Counted from the first letter of the stretch, positions 47,561 to 56,686 are shown. The stretch: 64,000 bases of DNA from Echinicola rosea (GCF_005281475.1 NZ_CP040106.1:6000001-6064000), one strand, 5' to 3'. A program made the numbers and translations. Notes: generated by a model not told the origin, from the letters alone.

Positions 47561-47736
47561 AACCCGCATTATGCATTAGGAATCGTCATGAGAGCTGAAA
47601 CTACAAGAAAATCAGGCTGTTTGGAGATTGAATCATAGCATCGCAATGGTGAAATCGAAAACAGCAGCGAAGCGATTGATTTTGTCCGCCGCGGCGGATC
47701 AGGTCGCAATAGATAGGCTAGTGCATAATGCGGGTT
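47561..47736. repeat. 176-bp element with near-perfect 19-bp terminal inverted repeats
   Basis: AACCCGCATTATGCATTAG (47561-47579) is inverted as CTAGTGCATAATGCGGGTT (47718-47736), with 18 of 19 bases pairing. A GC-rich palindrome TCCGCCGCGGCGGA lies inside at 47685-47698, sharing the CCGCCGCGGCGG core of the 18.9 kb palindrome. The size and ends resemble a MITE; no coding frame is inside. Confidence 0.65.
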
Positions 47737-47737
47737 C

Positions 47738-48482
47738 AATGCCGTTTAGTTAAGGGGATTTCCTTCTTTTCATATACCTAAAAGTCCTTTTTTTGATTGA
47801 CTTTGGCTGGGGAAACCTGATCATCCTGGTGGATTTTATCCTTTTCCTTTTTTCCATTGATGAAAAAAGAAAGAAAAAAATCTAGGCCGGTGGTCTGCCC
47901 TTTAAAATGGGACATGGATTTCCCCTGCGACGTGGATCCGTCACCCATTTTAATTTCCACCCGATGGCTACGGCCTAAAAGCGAGTGGGTCTCGCTGTTC
48001 CACGACGCGAGCCAACTCACTTTCTTAACGGCCTCCACCATCGGCTGGAAAACAGGCATACCAAGGGCCGTCAAAAGGAAGCGATACATTTTTGGGACTT
48101 ATTAACTGAATCCGCCTTGCAGGTATTGGACGTTAAGAAATTAAAAAGCGGGTGGGCAAGAAGGCAGGCTTGTTTGACGAAATACTAGCCAAAAAGAATG
48201 TTGGCAGCTAAAGAAGGTTTACCTGGCTTTAGATAGGCCTGCTTGGCTTTCGACAGGAGGAGTTTGCCTGCATGAGGGGAGGTTTTAATTTTAGGCCAAT
48301 ACCTGCACACCTGTGCGCCGTGGCGTAGCGGCGGGGTTTTTTGGTTCCTTTTTTGACCTGAAGCAAAAAAGTAACAAAGGTAAAGGGATGAAAACCACCT
48401 AGGGATTTAGCTAGAAAAATAACTGCCCAAGGAAAAAATATAGAACCCATATTTTCCAGATACACACTAACTAAACGGCATT
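47738..48482. repeat. 745-bp segment bounded by 15-bp inverted repeats
   Basis: AATGCCGTTTAGTTA (47738-47752) is repeated exactly in inverse, TAACTAAACGGCATT (48468-48482). The next bases, 48484-48493, repeat AATGCGGGTT seen at 47727-47736 and inverted at 47561-47570. The interior has low-complexity frames on both strands (103 codons at 47778-48089 and 78 at 48229-48465, minus) that look like repeat-derived translation rather than genes. No transposase motif was found. Confidence 0.55.
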
Positions 48483-48502
48483 AAATGCGGGTTTAACGCA
48501 AA

Positions 48503-48642
48503 AAAGAGGCTGTCTCATCATTGAACAATCCGTCATCATGAGCGGAGCGATCTCGATATGCTTTCAATGCACGTGTGACGAGATTGCTTCTTCCAATATC
48601 CATCGGAATCGCCATGACGAGGACTTATGAGACGGCCTCTTT
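48503..48642. repeat. 140-bp REP-like element with 16-bp terminal inverted repeats
   Basis: AAAGAGGCTGTCTCAT (48503-48518) and ATGAGACGGCCTCTTT (48627-48642) pair with one mismatch. Inside, ATGAGCGGAGCGATCTCG and CGAGATTGCTTC form a second inverted pair, like the GTCAT-n-GAGCGnAGCGAnnnC repeats found in many genomes. Read on the minus strand the outer stem is followed by TTTT, so it may also terminate rseP. Confidence 0.6.
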
Positions 48643-48668
48643 ATAGATTTTTGCTGATAGGGATTAAA

Positions 48669-49988
48669 TCAGTCTCCCGTAAATAGCTTCAAGATATCGT
48701 TTCCGATTGCAAACACCATTAAGGCCAGCAACAATACCATGCCGACCTTTTGGGCATTTTCGAGGAATTTTTCGGAAGGGCTCCTTCCAGAAATCATTTC
48801 ATAAAGCAAAAACACCACATGGCCACCGTCCAATGCAGGAATTGGCAGTAGGTTCATAAAGGCCAAAATCATAGAAATCAATCCCGTTATGCTCCAAAAC
48901 TTCACCCAATCCCATCGACTTCCGTAAATCTTTGCCATCCCGATCGGTCCACTGACATTTCTGGTGGACACCTCACCGGTAAACATCTTGCCCAAGGCTT
49001 TGGCATTCACAATCACTACGCTAAAGGCCTTTTCTGTTCCTTTGAAAATCGATTCGTTCAGGCTGTACTGCTTTCTTACCGGCTCGATGAGGTAGTTAAC
49101 CTGAATGCCTATGATGCCGTCCTTAGGAATATCCGCATTTGCTTGCATCTGCTGTCCATTTCGCTCATAAGTCAAAGAAACCGACTGCCCGGCGTTTTCC
49201 TCCAGCATCCTATGAAAATCCGAAAAATACCGAACCTTATTTCCATTTACCGCTACAATTTTATCTCCATTCCGAAGGCCTATTTCAGCGGCCGGGGTTC
49301 CCTTAAACGATTCATCCACCGTAAAAGGCAGTCCTATATCAATGAAATTTGACATGGCTTCCTGATTGGAGAAGGAATTGATAAAACCCCTTGGAATGTC
49401 TATCTGGATGATTTCACCATCCCGCTCCACGGTATAATATCCGTTTTCACTCAGTAACACATCTCCACTTGACAGGTCGGAAAGGCTTTGATAGGTATGG
49501 CCATTGACATCCAATATCTTATCGCCATCTTGGAAGCCGATCTGCTTGCCAATATCGTAGGCCACGATACCATGCTCGATCACCTGATCTCTCGAGAAAT
49601 AAGTCTCTCCACGATCGTAGGTCAGCGCAATAAAAATCAGCACTCCTGTGATCACATTGACAATGATACCTCCCAGCATCACAATCAGACGCTGCCAAGC
49701 TGGTTTTGCCCTGAACTCCCATGGCTGGGGCTCGGAAGAAAGCTGCTCAGTATCCATCGACTCATCGACCATTCCTGTAATCTTCACAAATCCCCCCAAA
49801 GGAATGGCTCCTAAGGAATATTCCGTTTCACCATATTTGAACCCAATAATTTTGGGAGGGAATCCGATCGAAAATTTCTCCACCCTCATGCCAAACATTT
49901 TGGCTGCCAACATGTGGCCTCCCTCGTGCAACCCCACAAGAATAGATAATCCCAACAAAAGCTGGCCTATCATTATCAAAGTATCCAT
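48669..49988 (-). CDS. rseP: RseP-type site-2 intramembrane metalloprotease
   Basis: RseP cuts membrane-anchored anti-sigma factors and clears signal peptides. The 439 residues hold the zinc motif HEGGH (21-25) in the first membrane helix and the third ligand region LPIPALDGGHVVF near 375-387. Two PDZ-like domains lie between (DGDKILDVNGHTY, GLRNGDKIVAVNGNKV). It follows dxr by 3 bp, a common arrangement. Confidence 0.93.
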   Translation of the reverse strand: MDTLIMIGQLLLGLSILVGLHEGGHMLAAKMFGMRVEKFSIGFPPKIIGFKYGETEYSLGAIPLGGFVKITGMVDESMDTEQLSSEPQPWEFRAKPAWQRLIVMLGGIIVNVITGVLIFIALTYDRGETYFSRDQVIEHGIVAYDIGKQIGFQDGDKILDVNGHTYQSLSDLSSGDVLLSENGYYTVERDGEIIQIDIPRGFINSFSNQEAMSNFIDIGLPFTVDESFKGTPAAEIGLRNGDKIVAVNGNKVRYFSDFHRMLEENAGQSVSLTYERNGQQMQANADIPKDGIIGIQVNYLIEPVRKQYSLNESIFKGTEKAFSVVIVNAKALGKMFTGEVSTRNVSGPIGMAKIYGSRWDWVKFWSITGLISMILAFMNLLPIPALDGGHVVFLLYEMISGRSPSEKFLENAQKVGMVLLLALMVFAIGNDILKLFTGD

Positions 49989-49991
49989 ACC

Positions 49992-51158
49992 TTATTCTTT
50001 AATCTTTATTAATTCTTTTGCTTTTATTCTTGCCACCTTGTCGGTTTCTACAAAATCCTCCAATTTAGGAGAACGGACAAAATCGACTTTTGACATGGTT
50101 TCGGCGATGATATCGGACATTTCCAGAAATCCTACCCGATCGCTCAAAAATGAGGCCACTACGACTTCATTGGCTGCATTGAGAACACAAGGTGCATTCC
50201 CTCCCCGTTCCAGGGCATCAAAGGCCAGCTGGAGATTTTTAAACGTCCCCATATCAGGCTTCTCAAAATCCAAAGAAGGATACTGCATAAAGTCAAATCG
50301 CGGAAATTCGGACACCAACCGGTCTGGATATGTCAAGGCAAATTGAATAGGAATACGCATATCCGGCAGTCCAAGTTGCGCCTTTATACTTCCGTCCTCA
50401 AATTGTACTAACGAATGGATGATGGATTGCGGATGTACTACTACGTCAATTTGCTCTGGCCGGACACCAAAAAGCCATTTTGCCTCGATCACTTCAAGTC
50501 CCTTGTTCATCAGTGAAGCCGAATCAATGGTGATCTTGGCCCCCATGTCCCAATTGGGGTGCTTCAGGGCCTGTTCCTTGGTGACACTTTCGAGGAACAT
50601 TCGGTCTTTTCCTCTAAACGGTCCTCCAGAAGCGGTCAAAATCAATTTTTCAATTGGATTATGGAATTCGCCTACCAAACACTGAAAAATGGCCGAGTGC
50701 TCTGAATCCACAGGATAAATGTTCACTCCTTTTTCCTTTGCCAAGTTCGTGATCAGCTCTCCTGCCACCACCAGGGTTTCTTTATTGGCCAAGGCTATTT
50801 GCTTCCCGGCATTGATGGCACTGATGGTCGGCAGCAGTCCCGAGTACCCCACCAAGGCCGTCAGCACCACGTCAATGGAATCCATCTCCACCACCTGTGC
50901 AAGTGCCTGCTCTCCTGCATACACCTTGATAAAGTGCGGCTCCAAGGCTTCCTTTAACTTTGGATAGTGCGACTCATTGGCAATGACCACAGCATTGGGC
51001 TGAAACTCCAAGGCTTGCTGGATCAATAAATCCACATTATTCTGGGCCGTCAGCACTTCTACTTCAAAATGCTCGGCATGGCTCTTGATCACTTCGAGTG
51101 CCTGTGTGCCGATGCTGCCTGTAGAACCCAACAGGGCCACGCGTTTTTTACTTGACAT
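49992..51158 (-). CDS. dxr: 1-deoxy-D-xylulose-5-phosphate reductoisomerase
   Basis: DXR converts DXP to 2-C-methyl-D-erythritol 4-phosphate in the MEP isoprenoid pathway. The 388 residues start MSSKKRVALLGSTGSIGTQAL with the NADPH site GSTGSIG. LANKETLVVAGELI and YPVDSEHSAIFQCL are conserved, with metal ligands in the latter. LTASGGPFRG and HPNWDMGAKITIDSASLMNK complete the active site. It shares an operon with rseP; a -7 box lies upstream. Confidence 0.95.
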   Translation of the reverse strand: MSSKKRVALLGSTGSIGTQALEVIKSHAEHFEVEVLTAQNNVDLLIQQALEFQPNAVVIANESHYPKLKEALEPHFIKVYAGEQALAQVVEMDSIDVVLTALVGYSGLLPTISAINAGKQIALANKETLVVAGELITNLAKEKGVNIYPVDSEHSAIFQCLVGEFHNPIEKLILTASGGPFRGKDRMFLESVTKEQALKHPNWDMGAKITIDSASLMNKGLEVIEAKWLFGVRPEQIDVVVHPQSIIHSLVQFEDGSIKAQLGLPDMRIPIQFALTYPDRLVSEFPRFDFMQYPSLDFEKPDMGTFKNLQLAFDALERGGNAPCVLNAANEVVVASFLSDRVGFLEMSDIIAETMSKVDFVRSPKLEDFVETDKVARIKAKELIKIKE

Positions 51159-51191
51159 TGATGTCTTGTTTCTCCTCTCTCAATAAGCTGA

Positions 51192-51199
51192 CAAATTTA
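51192..51199 (-). promoter_or_regulatory. -7 box of dxr-rseP
   Basis: Minus strand TAAATTTG is a perfect TAnnTTTG, 34 bp before the dxr ATG. No -33 TTTG is seen at 19 nt. Confidence 0.4.
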
Positions 51200-51246
51200 C
51201 AAGCTTCAAAGACTTTTCCTTGGTTTTTTTGCCACTTTTTCAGCTT

Positions 51247-51387
51247 GGGTACCTTTGGCACTCTTTTGGCCAAAGGCTACGAGTAAAACCATCTGTCAAC
51301 ATAAAAGTACCTATTGCACCTATTAAATGTGATTTTGGCAAAAACCCAAGGCGGTACATGCTTGGATTTATCCGCCCAAAGGTACCC
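51247..51387. repeat. 12-bp inverted repeat in the dxr-htrA intergenic region
   Basis: GGGTACCTTTGG (51247-51258) and CCAAAGGTACCC (51376-51387) are perfect complements 117 bp apart. A smaller inverted pair GGCGG/CCGCC lies inside. The rest of the 308-bp divergent gap (51159-51466) holds the dxr -7 box and presumably the htrA promoter, which I could not pick out. Confidence 0.5.
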
Positions 51388-51466
51388 CGCGGGATTTATT
51401 AAAAATTGTTAAAGGGGTGACCGAAAACTGGATTTAACCGTAAATTGAAAAAAAACATATCATCTC

Positions 51467-52927
51467 ATGCAAAAAAGCTTAACCACGTTCATTTTGGCCT
51501 TTGTGGCAGGATTGCTGGGCGCTTGGGCATATCAGCAACTCTTTTCACTTGATCTTTCCCTTGCCGAGCACCAATCGAGCAACACCGAACTCCTCTCCCA
51601 TCAAGTGAATAACTTTACGGAATCAAATGCTGCCCCTCCAAGCAGGACTCCCGCCAATACGCCCGTTTCATTTGTGGAAGCCTCGGAGCGGAGCACCGAA
51701 TCGGTGGTATTTATCAAGAACTTTTCCGGGACCGATTACCGTAGGTACAGTATTTTCGATTACTTCTTTGGCCCCCAGGGGGGCAGTCCACAGCAGGTAA
51801 GTACTGGTTCTGGGGTAATCTTCAGTGAGGACGGCTACATCATTACCAATAACCATGTCGTGGAAGATGCAGAGACCTTGGAGGTCATCCATCATAAAAA
51901 AACCTACAAGGCCCAACTCATCGGCACTGACCCGAACACTGATATCGCAGTACTGAAGATCGATGCTGGCGGACTTCCCGCCATCAAAAAAGGAAGTAGT
52001 CGCGACCTTGAGATCGGAGAGTGGGTCATCGCCGTGGGCAATCCCTTCAACCTTACCTCCACAGTCACTGCAGGAATAGTTTCTGCAAAAGAGCGACAGA
52101 TCAACATCCTCGGCGGTGACTTTCCGCTGGAGTCTTTTATCCAAACTGATGCTGCCATTAACCCGGGCAACTCCGGTGGGGCACTCGTCAATATTAAAGG
52201 AGAGCTTGTAGGCATTAATACGGCCATTCTCTCCAGAACAGGCACCTATACCGGCTATGGCTTTGCTGTCCCTGTGGACATCGCCGCCAAAATCGCCAAT
52301 GACCTTATCAATTTTGGGGAAGTACAAAAAGCCATCCCTGGAGTAGGCACAGAGGAAATCACCCCTGAAATAGCAGAAAAAATGGGCATCGAATCACTGG
52401 ACGGTGTAATCGTCAACCACATCATCCGAAATGGAGCCGCCGAAAAAGCCGGCATGGAAATCGGAGACGTCATTATTGGAATCGACGACACCAATATCAA
52501 AGGAAAAGGGAGTTTTGAAGAAGTCCTTTCTTACCATTACCCTGGAGATCAGGTGACTTTGCATTACCTACGTGACAATCAGAAAAAGAGTGCCGACATC
52601 ACACTCCAAAACCTTCATGGAGGCACTGGAGTCATCGAAAAGGCCTTTTATTCTTCGGGTCTGCTGGGCGCAAAACTTGAAGCAGTCAATACAGTGGACA
52701 AAGACCGTTATGAAATCGATTATGGGGTAAAAATCACTGCCCTTACACGTGGCTATCTCAGTGAATTGGGATTGGGAAATGGTTTTATCTTAACAGAGGT
52801 AAATGGAGAACCTGCCGAAGATCCGGACGAAATCGGTACCTTTCTGGAAGAATACAGCGGAAGGCTTGTCCTGGAAGGTATCACCCCAAGGGGCAGGGTA
52901 TTCAGACAATCCTACAGCGTAAGATGA
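51467..52927 (+). CDS. HtrA/DegP-family periplasmic serine protease, membrane-anchored
   Basis: HtrA proteases degrade or refold damaged envelope proteins. The 486-residue protein has an N-terminal membrane anchor (about 5-24, no clear cleavage site) and a trypsin-like domain with triad His130 (TNNHVVED), Asp159 (PNTDIAVLKID) and Ser236 (INPGNSGGALV). Two PDZ domains follow (about 290-370 and 400-480; GDVIIGIDDTNIKG, NGFILTEVNGEPAED). It is divergent from dxr-rseP, fitting an envelope stress locus with rseP. Terminator downstream. Confidence 0.93.
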   Translation: MQKSLTTFILAFVAGLLGAWAYQQLFSLDLSLAEHQSSNTELLSHQVNNFTESNAAPPSRTPANTPVSFVEASERSTESVVFIKNFSGTDYRRYSIFDYFFGPQGGSPQQVSTGSGVIFSEDGYIITNNHVVEDAETLEVIHHKKTYKAQLIGTDPNTDIAVLKIDAGGLPAIKKGSSRDLEIGEWVIAVGNPFNLTSTVTAGIVSAKERQINILGGDFPLESFIQTDAAINPGNSGGALVNIKGELVGINTAILSRTGTYTGYGFAVPVDIAAKIANDLINFGEVQKAIPGVGTEEITPEIAEKMGIESLDGVIVNHIIRNGAAEKAGMEIGDVIIGIDDTNIKGKGSFEEVLSYHYPGDQVTLHYLRDNQKKSADITLQNLHGGTGVIEKAFYSSGLLGAKLEAVNTVDKDRYEIDYGVKITALTRGYLSELGLGNGFILTEVNGEPAEDPDEIGTFLEEYSGRLVLEGITPRGRVFRQSYSVR

Positions 52928-52955
52928 CCTTAATTTAGACAGAAATTAAATTTGG

Positions 52956-52987
52956 AAAGCACCGGAAAAATCGGTGCTTTCTTTATT
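52956..52987 (+). terminator. Terminator of the htrA gene
   Basis: AAAGCACCG/CGGTGCTTT forms a perfect 9-bp stem with a 7-nt loop, followed by CTTTATT. Confidence 0.75.
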
Positions 52988-53021
52988 AGATTTTTGTAGA
53001 TTTAGAAAAAGGACAGCCACT

Positions 53022-53438
53022 ATGAAAACACAACCATTATCCAGCGAACAATGCTTTGAGAACTTTCAGGAATCACTTGGTGAATTGCATGATGTAATCG
53101 AGGAAATCAACCTGAAAGGCATCAGTCAAAAAAATGAGCAGCATTTACACCGGTCATTTGAGTTAACGCACGAACTTGCCCTTAATGCCATGACAGCATT
53201 TTTTAAGCAACAAGGCAGGCCGCCCTATACGGGCTCCCGGGACCTCACCTTGGACGCATTCAATGAAGAGCTCATCGATGATGGCAAAGGCTGGCTGGAC
53301 ATGATTATTTGCCGTATCAAGGCCACCCCTGTCTATACCGAAGACGTACAAAACAAGGTCACACAGAACATTCTTAAAAATTACATTCATCTGTTCGAAA
53401 ATTTTGAAAACAAGATGAAACGCGCACTCGATATCTAA
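53022..53438 (+). CDS. HI0074/HepT-like nucleotidyltransferase substrate-binding protein, orphan
   Basis: The 138-residue four-helix protein matches the HI0074 family, the HEPN-fold partners of minimal nucleotidyltransferases (HepT-MntA type toxin-antitoxin pairs). Family landmarks are RSFELTHELALNAMTAFFKQQG (44-65), TGSRDLTLDAFNEELIDDG (70-88) and WLDMIICRIKATPVYTED (91-108). At the last place relatives read R-x4-H-x-Y, the HEPN active site and the AMPylated Tyr. Here it is R98-IKAT-P103-V-Y105, so the catalytic His is replaced by Pro. No nucleotidyltransferase gene is adjacent. The start is 53022; a longer frame from 52974 overlaps the upstream terminator. Confidence 0.78.
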   Translation: MKTQPLSSEQCFENFQESLGELHDVIEEINLKGISQKNEQHLHRSFELTHELALNAMTAFFKQQGRPPYTGSRDLTLDAFNEELIDDGKGWLDMIICRIKATPVYTEDVQNKVTQNILKNYIHLFENFENKMKRALDI

Positions 53439-53541
53439 GAATGCCCTGTTTTTCCCATTTTTTTTCTAATCGCCTGTAGCACATTATGATTGGGCTGCGT
53501 CTAGGGAGGAAAATAGACTTTTAACCTAACATACTTTAGCC

Positions 53542-54795
53542 ATGAAAAAGCCTTTACCCTCATCTGCAGCCATGCTTCGTATCCTGCTTATTCTTGTAAT
53601 AGCCCTTGGCTTTAATTCCTGCCAAGACCAGGTAGAAAGCACCTATACCTATCAAGCAAAAATCCCCGTATCCCTCAAGACAGAGGTGTTCAGGGACATC
53701 TATGTCGGCCCTGTCGCCCCAAGGGATATCAATAAAAAAGGAAAGATTTATATTTTTGATGACTTCCTGTTTATCAGTGAACCCAATAAAGGCATCCATG
53801 TCATCGACAACACCAACCCTTCCAATCCCAAAAACATCAGCTTTATAGAAATTCCCGGGGCAGCTGATTTAGCCATTAACGACAATATCCTTTACGCAGA
53901 CAGTTATATCGATTTGTTGTCCTTTGACATCAGCGATCCACGTGACATCTCTTTGACCAACCGGGAAGAAGACGTTTTCATGAACTATTACGTCGATCAG
54001 GTAGCGGGAATATTTACTTACCTCAAGGACACAGTCATCACTTCCGAAGAACCCATCAGGACTTGGAACGGAGGAGGGATATGGCTGGATGCCATGAACT
54101 TCTCCAATGCAGAAACCGGTGGTGGACAGGGAAATTACGGACAGGGAGGCAGCATGGCCAGGTTCACACTTGCCAATGGCCACTTGTACACCGTAGATGA
54201 CTACGATCTTCGTCTCTTTGACATCAGCGAAAAAGCAGACCCTGAATTTGTCAAACAAATCCAATTGGGCTGGGGAATAGAGACCATCTTTCCCTTTAAG
54301 GACAAACTTTTTATCGGCTCCACTACAGGCATGCATATTTATGACATTTCGGCACCTGCAAACCCTCAGCAGCTATCCGTTTACTCGCACATTACCAGCT
54401 GCGACCCCGTCGTCGCCAATGATGATTATGCATTCGTAACGCTACGGTCAGGAAATTTCTGCCAACAAGGCGTAAACTTACTGGAAGTGCTGGATATCAC
54501 CGACCCATCACTCCCCAAGTTATTAAAATCCTACTCGATGGAAAATCCACACGGCCTTGGGCTAGCAGGAGACTATCTGTATGTCTGTGAAGGAGAATAT
54601 GGGCTGAAGAGCTTCAATGTATCGGATGTGCTTAAAATCGATCAAAACCAACTGGAACACCTCCAGGGGCTGAATGCTTTTGACCTCATCCCAGGGCCCA
54701 AATCCCTTATCGTCATTGGCAACAAACTCATCACTCAGTATGATTACAGTACCCCGAGCAAGCTCAAACAGTTAAGCACCATCACGATAGAATAA
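53542..54795 (+). CDS. LVIVD-repeat lipoprotein (beta-propeller)
   Basis: A 417-residue lipoprotein, lipobox GFNSC (Cys27), with repeated blades of the LVIVD type: NKGIHVIDNTNPSNPKNISF, DLLSFDISDPRDISLTN, YDLRLFDISEKADPEFVKQI, TGMHIYDISAPANPQQLSVY, NLLEVLDITDPSLPKLLKSY, YGLKSFNVSDV. Each repeat has a strand, an acidic DIS/DITDP turn and a strand, forming a propeller likely facing the periplasm or surface. Function is unknown; such lipoproteins often sit beside outer-membrane beta-barrels, as here (26 bp to the next gene). Confidence 0.88.
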   Translation: MKKPLPSSAAMLRILLILVIALGFNSCQDQVESTYTYQAKIPVSLKTEVFRDIYVGPVAPRDINKKGKIYIFDDFLFISEPNKGIHVIDNTNPSNPKNISFIEIPGAADLAINDNILYADSYIDLLSFDISDPRDISLTNREEDVFMNYYVDQVAGIFTYLKDTVITSEEPIRTWNGGGIWLDAMNFSNAETGGGQGNYGQGGSMARFTLANGHLYTVDDYDLRLFDISEKADPEFVKQIQLGWGIETIFPFKDKLFIGSTTGMHIYDISAPANPQQLSVYSHITSCDPVVANDDYAFVTLRSGNFCQQGVNLLEVLDITDPSLPKLLKSYSMENPHGLGLAGDYLYVCEGEYGLKSFNVSDVLKIDQNQLEHLQGLNAFDLIPGPKSLIVIGNKLITQYDYSTPSKLKQLSTITIE

Positions 54796-54821
54796 AACCA
54801 TTAGTCCTTAACCTGCAAAAC

Positions 54822-55424
54822 ATGAAACTCACTTTTAAAACTACTAGTTGGATTGTTTTAACTTTGGTGATAATGCTTTTTCATATAGGAAGTGGCTGTG
54901 CGCAGTCACTTCCTTTTACCAATCACACCGAAATAGGCATCCTCCAAAACAACCAGGCAATTGGCCCGCACACATCCTTCACTTTTCAAACTTTTAATGG
55001 CGTCAAGGCTAACCGCTGGTTGAGCTTGGGATTTACCACGGGAGTGGACACCTATGAGCAAACTGAAATCATACCATTTGCCCTCGGCGCAAGAGCAGAA
55101 CTTTCCTCGGACACCAAGTTTTCTACCTTATTTGGACTTGACACCGGCTTGGGAGCAGCCCTTTTCGAAAAGGACACTGATACAGAATGGACGGAAGGGG
55201 GATTCCTCATCAACCCAACCGTTGGACTGCTGATGAAGACTGGGGGAAAAGCCAAGTTGAGCCTAACCTTAGGATACAAAAGACAGGTCATATCAGAATT
55301 TACCGGTGTGCTGGATCCCACCAACATAACGGGCGAAAACGGACTTCCCTCTGGATACCATTCTATCAACCAGGACAAATTCACCTTTAACAGGGCCTCC
55401 GTCAGATTGGGAGTATTTTTCTAA
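54822..55424 (+). CDS. Outer-membrane beta-barrel protein, unknown function
   Basis: The 200-residue precursor has a signal peptide (about 1-28, cut near CAQ) and alternating amphipathic strands ending RASVRLGVFF, with the terminal Phe of outer-membrane barrels. Residue patterns such as RWLSLGFTTGVDTY and GLLMKTGGKAKLSLTLGYK fit an eight-strand barrel. It follows the LVIVD lipoprotein and may pair with it. No specific family is recognised. Confidence 0.78.
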   Translation: MKLTFKTTSWIVLTLVIMLFHIGSGCAQSLPFTNHTEIGILQNNQAIGPHTSFTFQTFNGVKANRWLSLGFTTGVDTYEQTEIIPFALGARAELSSDTKFSTLFGLDTGLGAALFEKDTDTEWTEGGFLINPTVGLLMKTGGKAKLSLTLGYKRQVISEFTGVLDPTNITGENGLPSGYHSINQDKFTFNRASVRLGVFF

Positions 55425-55536
55425 TTAGTTGGCAGATAAAAAGTGGTGGGTTATTTTTGAAGGATAATTTGAAGTAATATATCTCAAGTCCATTTTCATA
55501 ACAACAATGGACTACACCTACCATTTTAGACATTAC

Positions 55537-56676
55537 ATGACCAAACAACACCTGTTCTTGGCATTTATGCTGCTATTGGCATGGGCCTGTTCAAGTCCCA
55601 AGAATGAAAAAAGCAGTCCTGAACTTCAAGAAATCAAACTTGATTACGCAGTGGGCTTCCGTCTATACCAGGGAGTTGGATATAAAGTGGCCGAAGTATC
55701 CAAGGGCTTCCCCGGAGACCATCAACCTTTCAGGTACCTGATAAAAGAGGATTCCTCCACCGACGTCCCAGAGGAAGACTATGATGCCATCATTAGCCCC
55801 TCTGTACAGGACATCATCCTGACCTCCACTACGCAGGTCCCTCATTTGGTGGCATTGGAAATCCCCTCACGTCTTATCGCATTCCCGAACCTGGACCTGA
55901 TTTCTTCTTCTCCGATTCGGAAACGCATTGATAAGGGATTGGTGCAAGAACTCGGAAGTGGTGCCAACTATAACACCGAAAAAATCATTGACCTCTCCCC
56001 TGACCTACTGATGATCTCCACGCTCGGGGAAAACCTCAAAGAACTACAACTACTCACCAAAGCAAACATTCCTACGGTCATCAATGGGGACTACGTGGAG
56101 CAGCATCCCTTGGGCCGAGCCGAATGGATCAAGTTTACCGGAGCATTGACAGGCACCTTCGAACAGGCTGTAGTCAGTTTTGACGACATAAAGAACAACT
56201 ACCTCAGCCTAAAGCGTGATGTTCAGGAGGCCTCTTTCACTTCCACCCCTACCGTATTGAGCGGTAACATGTACCGGGATATTTGGTACGCCCCTGCGGG
56301 CAATAACTGGGGTGCCATCTTTCTGGAAGACGCAGGTGCCGACTATATATTTAAAGACCAAGAAAGCACTGGGAGCCTCCAGCTCAACTACGAAGTAGTC
56401 TTGGACAAAGGACTAAATGCCGATATTTGGATCAGCACCGCTGAATTTGGCACCTTGAAGCAAATGGAAAAAGCCGATTCCCGCTACACACAGTTTAATG
56501 CATTCAAAACCGGAAATGTCTATACTTTTGCCAAAACGAGGGGGGCCACGGGCGGATTGGAGTATTTTGAACTGGGCTATACCCGCCCGGACATCATTCT
56601 CAAAGACCTGATAAAAATCTTCCATCCCGGTCTGTTACCCGATTACAAGCCTTATTTTTACCAAAAGCTGAACTAA
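55537..56676 (+). CDS. ABC transporter substrate-binding lipoprotein (FecB/BtuF-like)
   Basis: A 379-residue lipoprotein (lipobox LAWAC, Cys18) of the iron-siderophore/cobalamin binding family. The lobe signatures are visible: VQDIILTSTTQVPHLVALEI, then PDLLMISTLGENLKELQLL, and GRAEWIKFTGALTG. The start at 55537 (MTKQHLFLAFML) gives a sensible signal; 55507 adds ten charged/aromatic residues. It is followed by a permease and an ATPase, forming one importer. The ligand may be a ferric siderophore, haem or cobalamin; no TonB receptor gene is adjacent to decide. Confidence 0.88.
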   Translation: MTKQHLFLAFMLLLAWACSSPKNEKSSPELQEIKLDYAVGFRLYQGVGYKVAEVSKGFPGDHQPFRYLIKEDSSTDVPEEDYDAIISPSVQDIILTSTTQVPHLVALEIPSRLIAFPNLDLISSSPIRKRIDKGLVQELGSGANYNTEKIIDLSPDLLMISTLGENLKELQLLTKANIPTVINGDYVEQHPLGRAEWIKFTGALTGTFEQAVVSFDDIKNNYLSLKRDVQEASFTSTPTVLSGNMYRDIWYAPAGNNWGAIFLEDAGADYIFKDQESTGSLQLNYEVVLDKGLNADIWISTAEFGTLKQMEKADSRYTQFNAFKTGNVYTFAKTRGATGGLEYFELGYTRPDIILKDLIKIFHPGLLPDYKPYFYQKLN

Positions 56677-56686
56677 ACCAAGCGTT

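Noticed and set aside
47778..48089. 103-codon minus-strand frame in the repeat block
   Set aside because: Composition looks repeat-derived and no family is recognised; it lies wholly inside the inverted-repeat segment.
48229..48465. 78-codon minus-strand frame in the repeat block
   Set aside because: Low-complexity sequence rich in K, P and F, of the sort translated from intergenic repeats.
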